A stretch of 64,000 bases of DNA, taken from Bugula neritina. Its lineage: Eukaryota > Bryozoa > Gymnolaemata > Cheilostomatida > Bugulidae. Each line of letters starts with the position of its first letter. Positions within the stretch are counted from its first letter, which is position 1. A model generated the notes under the pieces. It worked only from the letters and a program-made list of their open reading frames with translations. It made no database searches and was not told the DNA's origin. Below, in pieces: positions 12,801-23,200 of the stretch. The position numbers and the translations under genes are program-made. Where the stretch lies: positions 62,001 through 126,000 of the forward strand of contig OZ037767.1 in NCBI GenBank assembly GCA_964035545.1. Direction: 5' to 3'.

Positions 12801-14713
12801 AACACTATACACATACCAGCACACCTCTAACACTACACACATACCAGCACACCTCTAGAGTAACTTAGTACTGGATCACCATTAACACTTACCATAGATA
12901 AGTAAGCCTTCCTTTCCTCTAGATTGTTCTTCACCCAAGCCATTGCTGCCACGAAGACCTGCTCTTCATTCTGAACATTCAACTCATCACTAGAGATGAT
13001 GTCTATGAGCTGATTGAGAGGCAGCAACATGAACTCCTCGCTGTCCATGACCTCACTGAAGTGACTCTGCGTAAACTTATCGGCAGCACGAAGCAGCTCG
13101 CGGCAAGCGTGAGTGTCGGCAAACGCACGGATTCCCAGAACATTGGACGGCGCGAGTTGCTGCTTGAGGAACTCACAGCAAATGTTCTGTATTTCCTTGA
13201 GGTGGAGTATGCAGGCAGCGGGCAGCAGTGTCTGTACGTTGGATTCCTCCACCACAACGTGAGCAGTGTAGCAGAAGTCTAGAATATAGAAATCTATAAG
13301 CAGTGTAGCAGAAGTCTAGAATATAGAAATCTATAAGCAGTGTAGCAGAAGTCTAGAATATAGAAATCTATAGGCAGTGTAGCAGAAGTCTAGAGTATAG
13401 AAATCTATAAGCAGTGTAGTAGAAGTCTAGAATATAGAAATCTATAGGCAGTGTAGCAGAAGTCTAGAGTATAGAAATCTATAGGCAGTGTAGCAGAAGT
13501 CTAGAGTATAGAAATCTATAAGCAGTGTAGTAGAAGTCTAGAATATAGAAATCTATAGGCAGTGTAGCAGAAGTCTAGAATATAGAAATCTATAGGCAGT
13601 GTAGCAGAAGTCTAGAATATAGAAATCTATAGGCAGTGTAGCAGAAGTCTAGAGTATAGAAATCTATAGGCAGTGTAGCAGAAGTCTAGAGTATAGAAAT
13701 CTATAAGCAGTGTAGTAGAAGTCTAGAATATAGAAATCTATAGGCAGTGTAGCAGAAGTCTAGAATATAGAAATCTATAGGCAGTGTAGCAGAAGTATAG
13801 AATATAGAAATCTATAGAAAGATGTGAAACAGAAATATCTGAGAATAAACTGACCTATTAGAGTTTGTAGCGCCATTTCATCAACATCTTTGATAGTGAC
13901 TTCCGTTTGCTTGCTTTCAGCCAGTTCACCTGTAAACATAATATTACCTGTAAACATGGTATCACCTGTAAACATAGTATTACCAATAAACATAATATTA
14001 CCTGTAAACATAATATTACCTGTAAACATGGTATCGCCTGTAAACATAGTATTACCAATAAACATAATATTACCTGTAAACATAATATTACCTGTAAACA
14101 TGGTGTTACCTGTAAACATAGTATTACCTGTAAACATAATATTACCTGTAAACATAATATTACCTGTAAACATAGTATTACCTGTAAACATAATATTACC
14201 TGTAAACATAATATTACCTGTAAACATAATATTACCTGTAAACATAATATTACCTGTAAACATGGTATCACCTGTAAACATAGTGTTACCAATAAACATA
14301 ATATTACCTGTAAACATAATATTACCTGTAAACATAGTATTACCTGTAAACATAGTATTACCTGTAAACATAGTATTACCTGTAAACATGGCACAGAAGT
14401 ACGGACTGCAAGCGGACAACACAACTTTATGAGCCGGGATTCTATGATTGCCAACGCAAATGGTGACGTCACAGAGTTCGTGGCGCTTGTAGAGGAGACA
14501 CATGGACTCAAGGAAATGGCGCGGGTGTTTGTCTGAGGTATAGGAGAGGTGGCCAGCTTGGCGTACTTGGCTGGCCAGAGTGTGGTTGTCGTTGAGTAGG
14601 GCAGGGGAGTAGGATAGTTGCAGCCCCAGAGATGAAGCATGACTAGAGGAAAGGTCATTTGAGGAGATCGTATTCGCTGATGACGTTACGTCAATATTCA
14701 TAACTTTTCTCAT
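9809..14713 (-). CDS. KLHL20: KLHL20-like BTB-BACK-Kelch protein
   Basis: Seven exons on the minus strand: 14380-14713, 13855-13929, 12893-13278, 11900-12110, 10842-11025, 10249-10735 and 9809-9997. Phases agree throughout and give 621 residues, close to the roughly 609 of vertebrate KLHL20. BTB spans about 65-175 ([20 protein letters not shown]). BACK spans about 180-300 ([28 protein letters not shown]). Six Kelch repeats follow from about 336 ([33 protein letters not shown]). KLHL20 proteins are substrate adaptors of Cullin-3 ubiquitin ligases, with BTB binding CUL3 and Kelch holding the substrate. The match runs through the linker ([24 protein letters not shown]), so orthology rather than a generic KLHL is likely. 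Introns 1 and 2 are built from repeats that span the splice sites. The gene is convergent with the bZIP gene. Confidence 0.93.
10032..10230. repeat. 39-bp array in KLHL20-like intron 6
   Basis: About five units built from ACACCACACCAACATATAAC and CACTGACACACC fill most of the intron between the last two Kelch exons. Confidence 0.85.
11085..11893. repeat. 18-bp array in KLHL20-like intron 4
   Basis: About 45 copies of GTAGAGAGTATATAGTTA, with shorter 13-bp lapses and GCAGAGAGTAAACAGTTA variants. The array reaches to within a few bases of the donor (GCTG|GTAGGTTTAC on the minus strand, at 11899), and the donor-proximal GTTTACTCTC is itself the unit sequence. Confidence 0.92.
12140..12855. repeat. 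28-bp array in KLHL20-like intron 3
   Basis: About 26 copies of a 28-bp unit containing CAGCACACCTCTAACACTAT. Units alternate between ACACATAC and ACACACAC endings in blocks, indicating block duplication. Confidence 0.92.
13262..13815. repeat. 37-bp array spanning the intron 2 acceptor of the KLHL20-like gene
   Basis: About 15 copies of a 37-bp unit. On the coding (minus) strand each unit reads TATATTCTAG|ACTTCTGCTA, followed by CACTGC: the intron 3' end, the AG and the first bases of exon 3. The true exon starts at 13278. All other units are upstream pseudo-acceptors, some altered. Confidence 0.93.
13930..14379. repeat. 18-bp array that is the whole of KLHL20-like intron 1
   Basis: The intron is 450 nt, exactly 25 units of GTAATACTATGTTTACAG on the minus strand. 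Each unit starts with a GT donor and ends with an AG acceptor. Variants (ATACC, AATATTA, TTTATTG) do not introduce stops in the BTB frame. Confidence 0.95.
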
Positions 14714-16880
14714 TTTTCAACACATGAAACTAAAAAAATATTCTTCTACCATCCGATCATTTCTTCAGATTCTACAAAAACACTATCATAGAACTATTGC
14801 TGATAGCATCAGCTTCAAATATAGCATACCTCATGGCTATCACTAATATCGTATCTCATAGTTACTACCATTAGTATTACCAAATACTAATACCATAATC
14901 ACTTTATCATTCTGTAATTGCCTATAGCTATTGCCTATTGGTAAATCAAATCCCAATATTATAAATAATAATAATTGTAACAGTTCAATTTATAGTAGTT
15001 AATTACATACTGATAGTAATACCAATTAATACTAAAAGATACACCTACACTTACAGTAACAGTTACCGTTAGCAGTACACCTATGGTCTGTGGGCTATCT
15101 TATCCACTTTCAGTATTACTAATACTAACAGTATGACTATGATATCATTATTTTACACCGTAAATAAATTTACTTTAAGTTTATGTTTGGCTTTTACTGT
15201 TTAAAATCTATAACTATAAGACTAAGAGTCAGTTCACTTCCAAGTTTCGGCGTCGAGTTGCATAAGTCAATTTCAGAATTTGAAAATTATAATAAACTTA
15301 AAATAAATAAAAACTTCAACTTTAAGCTTAGAGTGAGAGCAAAACTAAACCCAATCTGTAAAAAGTAAAACTAGTTCCTAGTAGTAGTTGAACTCGGAGT
15401 TAATCATAATGATAATCATAATGTCAATGAGAGCGAGTGACTCGGAGTTAGTGAGCTAAACATAAAGTTAAAATTTAAATTGAAAATAAACCAATAGTAA
15501 TACTAATAGTAATGGTAATAATATTACTATTAATATTACTAATACTAATAGTAACGTGAGTAATGTAATGTCTAATTCAACTTTCAAGTAATTCCAAAAC
15601 TGAAGGCGTAGGCCTAACCATCAAGACTACTAATTGGTGAAAATCATTTAAAACTCTAACACATTGAACAACCTGATTATTGCTAAATCTAGCAGCTTTC
15701 AAATCAAAAATTGAAGCCGACTCTTACTCATAGTGATTATCAATATTTTTTATAATATTAATTACCATTTGATTTATTTAAAACTAATTGTCAAGTTATC
15801 GCTACTTACTCAGCCGGAAACAATAATTATGGTGTACACATACGGTCGTTGTTCTCACGCCATCGAAGCCCTGTTTAATGGCTCTTCACAAAAATATTTT
15901 AAATTAAAAAGACAAAAGCTATGTATATAAATAATATATAATGTAGTACATATATATATATATATATAATCAATTTTCAAAGCATAACTGTCATTTCAAC
16001 TGCCATATGTTTTTCATGAGAAAACAACTCTCATTATATCCGCTGCCGCAAGTCTGGCTGGATAGCTGCGTGTATTATAGCGTACATACCTCTCCTAATA
16101 TCATTACTGTCAACACTTGCTTTGCTAAAAGAGCAAAAGCATGATTGCCACTTGGGGACTATAAAATTTATCTTGCATGCAATACTTTGCCGCATGTTGT
16201 TCTGGAAGATTTGGCTAATATATTAATCTAAAATGGCTTATAGTAGGCTATAGCAATATTTTTTGGTGTCATCATAGCGGATAATTCTAAAATTCTGTTT
16301 TCCTGTGCTATTTCATCCTCAATGTATTTGTAATTTTTTACTTTGTTGACAATAATAGGAGTTGAAAGTAGTCTAACTTGTTGAATTCCTCTGTAAGCAT
16401 ATATATAATAAATATTATAGTGAGTGTCTGATATATTCTGCAGCAGCAGTTCTGGGCTATCTGCTAGAATGTAGCTCATAGTATTATGTTAGTCATAGCA
16501 AATATTCTGGGAGATTTAAATTAGTTAAACTGTAAACTACAGAGTATAGACAATAGCGAAGCTAGCCTAAATGGTATTTTTTAGTTGGGTATACAAGCTG
16601 CATGCAACTTCACCTGACTGCTTTAATTAGACAGACACTTTCCTAGATGCTACATGGTTTACTAGATAACTTCGTTTACCCACACAGAGGCACTGGGCTC
16701 ACTGAGGGTAGCTGATAATTGAATCATTCCATCTATTGATTGCACATCAGAATGAAGTATATCTAGTCTACCACTCAGCTAGCTGATGACACACAGACAG
16801 ACAGGCTATCATCAGTGCTGCAGGTGATGTTTGACGAGTGTAAACACAAGTTGTCATTAGAGATATTCACATGACTCTAC
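14714..16880. other. Divergent upstream region between the KLHL20-like and RasGRP-like genes
   Basis: About 2.2 kb of AT-rich sequence with many short ATTACTAATACTAATAG-like runs near 14820-15560 and a short (TA)n at 15951-15968. No exon, RNA gene or transposon was recognised. It presumably contains the promoters of both flanking genes, inferred from gene orientation only. Confidence 0.5.
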
Positions 16881-17205
16881 ATGATAGAAGAGGTAAGGTT
16901 TGGACATTGCTTCTAGTTCTGTCTCTTTGATAACTCTTCTGTGCTCTTTTCATAAGTTGTCACTCGCTTTCCTTGAATTATTATCACTTTTCGATAAAAT
17001 CAGCCTTTGATACTTTTCACTAGATAAAAATTGTACAACTTTGTGTTATGGAGTTGTGTGATGTAATGATTTTAGATGATTTGTTCAGAAGTAAAAACGC
17101 AACGGTGTAATGTTAGTGCATACACTAGACAGGTATGATAAGGTAAGGTGTATTGTTGCTTCTATAGTTGTAATATCATAACATAACCACACTATTCATT
17201 CCTAG

Positions 17206-20200
17206 AGTAATAGTCAACACATGCTGTCTAAGATGGATCAACATAATATATCTGATTTCCCTCAACAATCAGAGGCTAAGAGAGGACTCTGCACTAATCA
17301 CGTGACACTGGAATGTTTAGTAGAGAAGATGATACTATCATTTGGTAGGTGATGACTTGAGAAAGTGTGAATTGTAGACTATTATATACAATGGTTATAT
17401 ACAATGGTTATATACAATGGTTATATACAATGGTAATATACAATGGTAATATACAATGGTTATATACAATGGTAATATACAATGGTAATATACAATGGTT
17501 ATGTACAATGGTACTATACAATGGTAATATACAATGGTAATATACAATGGTTATATACAATGGTTATATACAATGGTAATATACAATGGTTATATACAAT
17601 AGTTATATACAATAGTTATATACAATGGTAATATACAATGGTTATGTACAATGGTACTATACAATGGTAATATACAATGGTAATATACAATGGTAATATA
17701 CAATGGTTATGTACAATGGTACTATACAATGGTAATATACAATGGTAATATACAATGGTTATATACAATGGTTATATACAATAGTTATATACAATGGTTA
17801 TATACAATGGTTATATACAATGGTAATATACAATGGTTATATACAATGGTTATATACAATAGTTATATACAATGGTAATATACAATGGTAATATACAATG
17901 GTTATGTACAATGGTACTATACAATGGTAATATACAATGGTAATATACAATGGTTATATACAATGGTTATATACAATGGTTATATACAATGCTTATATAC
18001 AATGGTTATATACAATGGTTATATACAATGGTTATATACAATGGTTATATACAATGGTTATATACAATGGTTATATGGACATCTTTGCTTATCACAGACA
18101 TAGAAACTGGAACTTTGCCAGCAGAGAAAGTCTCAGATGTGAGAACTATTCTGTCAGCCCACCAGTGGTTCACCAGCTCCTTGCATCTGTTCAGTGCTAT
18201 TACTAGCCAGGTTGTGTTACATTCTCCCAGGGGAAGACACACTAAGCTACAGTCATATGCAGTAAGTAGATATAATATAAGTTACAGTCATATAGAGTAA
18301 GTAGATATAATATAAGTTACAGTCATATAGAGTAAGTAGATATAATATAAGTTACAGTCATGTAGAGTAAGTAGATATAATATAAGTTACAGTCATATAG
18401 AGTAAGTATATATAATATAAGTTACAGTCATATAGAGTAAGTATATAATTTAATATAAGTTACAGTCATATAGAGTAAGTATATATAATATAAGTTACAG
18501 TCATATAGAGTAAGTATATAATTTAATATAAGTTACAGTCATGTAGAGTAAGTATATATAATATAAGTTACAGTCATATAGAGTAAGTAGATATAATATA
18601 AGTTACAGTCATGTAGAGTAAGTATATATAATATAAGTTACATTCATATAGAGTAAGTAGATATAATATAAGTTACAGTCATACAGAGTAAGTATATATA
18701 ATATAAGTTACAGTCATATAGAGTAAGTATATAATATAAGTTACAGTCATATAGAGTAAGTATATATAATATAAGTTACAGTCATATAGAGTAAGTAGAT
18801 ATAATTTAGTTCTCCAGAAAGCTGCAGTGTGTATGCAGTGACGCCTCGCTGAGGGAGAGACATAACAAATGTCTGCAGCAGTTAGAAAATAAAAACTCAG
18901 TTGCTACTCTTGGCGGCCCAGTCTCAGAGCGGAAGGACTTGACCCCCACCCCCAATTCTCTGGTGAGCAACCAGAGTACCAAAGACTCCAAAAACTCCGA
19001 GAGATGCCATCTGGTGTGCCATGTTTTGAGGTGAATGCTTATACTGAATCCACGACATTTCGAAAATGACAGTTGGAAAACACCAATTGGAAAATGACAT
19101 TTGGAAAATGAAGAATGTTCAAGATGGTCTAGTCCAGAGGGGGCACTTAGTATCTGGTCGGGTTCCAAATAGCTTTTGTAAATGTGAACAATTTAAAATT
19201 AAAACTACTCGGTAACTAATTCTACTTCAATGATAGCCTAACTGATTCAGCCATTATATTTATTTTTAAAAGCTATTTTAGAATTGACCAGATACCAAAC
19301 AACCCTTCAAAACTAGATCATGTTGAATAATTTTCCTTTTCCAAATGTCTATTTTCCAAATGTCTATTTTCTAATTGTCCATTTTCTAATTGTTCATTTC
19401 CCAAATAGCTGTTTTCCAATTATCATTTTCAAAATGTCGTGTCACCGCTTAGACTAGCTATAGTTTGTGTGTTTCAGAGACATTTAGTAGTTTATGGTGT
19501 GCTCTATCATCATATGTCTCAATAGTTGGTTGCTATGGAGATGAAATAGTCTTAGTAATCAACTACAGGTACTGGATGGAGACGTATCCTCACCACTTCC
19601 AATCCTGTCCACAACTATTATCAGCCTTGAAAAAGTTCAGAAAAGCCATTGCCAGCAATAACATGCCTAATCACCTGGTGTCTTCACTCAACTTCTGTGA
19701 GTTGTTTGCTCTCTAGGAATTTGTTTATTGATAGTGCTAACATTGTCTAGTATCATTATTACTCTATACTGCAGTTATTATAGATGCAATGTATGATTCA
19801 TATTCAAATAATTTAATATCAAATCAGCTCCATCTGCCAAGGCTGATATTTCTAAGGTGTATCTTTCACCATCGCTAGGTAACACTTGCAACTTTCCATA
19901 CCCGTTCTTAAAATACCACAGTACTTGCTGTGCGAGGTGTAGGTAATGACTGTCACATCACATGCACCTGCCTGTCACAGCACACCTGCTTGTCACAGCA
20001 TACCTGCTGGTCACATGCACCTGCCTGTCACAGCATACCTGCTTGTCACAGCACACCTGCTGGTCACATGATACCTGCTTAATGCCACATAATACCTGCC
20101 TGTCACAGTACACCTGCTGGTCACAGCATACCTGCTTGTCACATAATACCTGCCTGTCACATGATACCTGCCTGTCACATAATGCCTGCCTGTCACATGA

Positions 20201-23200
20201 TACCTGCCTGTCACATGATACCTGGTTGCCACATAATACCTGCTATCCACTATCTAATTCCAGTAAAATGGCACAAGTGGAAAAGTAGGTAAAAATGTCA
20301 CATTTTCAATATTAGAGTTTGGGGATGTAGGCTTGAGTTTAGGGTTTGGGGTTTGGGAAAACTTTACATCAGCTTGCCATTTTACCTACTTTCGATTTGT
20401 GGCATTTTTACCTAAAATTGTGGCATGCATTAGCAGTGTCAGTCGTTTTCAATAACATTTGAATAACTATTCATTCCTCAAGACAGGCTAAGTTTTAACT
20501 AATGCACTTTGCAAGTGGTAAGCTGTTGTAAAAACTGAATCATTTTGATATCAAATCTAACCATTACTTTGACTATTTGAGGCAGTTTCAGACCGGATCT
20601 ATAAGTTGATTCAAAGCTAAATGCTGGTAGCGAGAAGCAGCGATTCTCTCAAACTAATGATTTACCAGCAGCTTCTGGTTTTATACATTACAGATCAAAT
20701 TCAGTCTGGCTGTTGGGCACAAAAAAGAAAATCAAAAGCTAAGCTCCTAAAGATCTGTCGCGCAGCTAATCAGAGTAAACAAAGAACATCTTTAATCATT
20801 GAAAATCTAAATTGTGAAGAGTTGGCAATACATCTGAGTTACATAGACTACCAAGTGTGCAGTGACATCACTGTGAGTATACCAACTTATAACACCCGAT
20901 AGATAGATATAGATATATTGCATATGCTCAAACTCAATCTCTTGCTTTCATTAGTTTGAAGATTGCAAGAAATATGCCAAGACATCTTCGATGGATGGCA
21001 TCCCTCACTTGGAGAGATCAGTAACTGTTTTTAATGGACTCACTCAGTGGATACAGCTAATGGTACTGTCAAAGAGTAGTGCTAAGGAGAGAGCAATAAT
21101 CATAACAAGATTTCTTCAAACCGCCCAGGTGCGTGTTTTCTCATTTTATTTTATATATTTACACTTTGTTACATGGCTTGTGATCTAAATATTTGATTTA
21201 AAAGTGTTCCCTTTTCAATAGTACATATCAGCACCCTCCCCTTTCAGTAATAAGGATTCATGTTGCTTCTTGCTCATAAAAGGAAAGGATGTTATGTTAG
21301 TATTTTACAACTATGATGAAAGAATACAAATGGTACTTGTTACTGCACATGGTGTAATTTTACTTTGACAGCATCTAGTGAAAATGAGAAGTTTTAACAC
21401 AGCAATGGCTGTAGTTGGGAGTATAACCCACAGTTGTATTGTGAGACTCCATAAAACTTTCAGCCATCTTTCCCCTGCGACACAGAAGGTGGGCGTTACA
21501 AATACTTCTAATTAACATTATATATAATATATGTGTGTGTGTGTGTGTATGTGAGTGTGTGTGTGTGTGTGTGTATATGTATGTGTGTGTATGTATGTAT
21601 ATATGTGTGTGTGTGTGTGTGTGTATCTATACTGTTACTTTGAATGATGACAGATACTAGAAGAGCTCTCAGAGCTGGTGTCAGCGAAAAACAACTACCA
21701 GAACTACAGGAAGTTAATCAACTCGCTGACTGAAGACAGCTCCTTCTACTATCCAATCGTGTGAGTTGTTACTATAACATAGTACTGTATACTCTGTTAC
21801 TATATAACATAGTACTGTATACTCTGTTACTATAACGTAGTACTGTATACTCTGTTACTATAACGTAGTACTGTATACTCTGTTACTATAACATAGTACT
21901 GTATACTCTGTTACTATAACGTAGTACTGTATACTCTGTTACTATAACGTAGTACTGTATACTCTGTCACTGTAACATAGTACTGTATACTCTGTTACTA
22001 TAACATAGTACTGTATACTCTGTTACTATAACATAGTACTGTATACTCTGTTACTATATATACATACATGCATATGCAGAGGCATTCATCTGAAAGACCT
22101 CGTAGCAGTGAACTCGGCTCACGCTGACACAGTAGGAGAGGCAGCACAATGTCTCAACTTTCACAAACTGACCTTGATATCAGACGTAATGTCACGCCTC
22201 ATCTGTCTCCACTCTCTCCCTTTTCTGCACCGAGTGACCCCGGATATCCTGGACACACTCAACTTTGCTATAGACATCTTTTATTCTGATGAGGAAATCT
22301 ACCAGCGGTCTTTATCTAGAGAGCCCCGTGTCAGTCAGCCCAGCAGTGTGGTATTGCAACGCTATTACTATATGATACTGTGTGATACTATACTGTATGA
22401 TATGCTATACTATGTAATACTATATGATGTGCTATATATATGATATTATATGATATTATATGATATACTATGCTATATAATACCATATGATATATTATCT
22501 GATACTATAATTATGATACACTATATGATATACTATATGATATACTATATGATACTATACCATATGATATACTATATGATACTATATGATATATTATATG
22601 ATACTATACAATATACTATACAATATACTATAATGTGCTATGTAATACTATATGATAATTTAGATACCAGTCCCTCATCTCAACTCATCTCAGTTCACTC
22701 TCACTTCTTCTTGGAGAAATGCTTGCAGACCTCCTGATGAGTCTATGATTAACAAACACATATCCAGTATGGTTAAGGTACGTGTACTATATAATATATA
22801 CTATATACTATATACTATATACTATACACTATACACTATACACTATACACTATACACTATACACTATACACTATATACTATATACTATATACTATATACT
22901 ATATACTATACACTATACACTATACACTATACACTATACACTATACACTATATACTATATACTATATACTATATACTATATACTATATACTATGTACTAT
23001 ATACTATATACTATATACTATGTACTATGTACTATATACTATATACTATATACTATACACTATACACTGTATAGAGAGTGTATAAATATATAAATAAAGT
23101 GTGTGTTGAAGGCTATATTTAGGAATGGTGTGTGTTGAAGGCTATATTTAGAAATGGTGTGTGTTGAAGGCTATATTTAGAAACTATGATGATGACCGAG

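Noticed and set aside
16228-16479. 83-codon minus-strand open frame (MSYILADSPELLLQNIS...)
   Set aside because: No recognised domain, isolated, and no splice partners. Length is compatible with chance in AT-rich DNA, though it is not repetitive.
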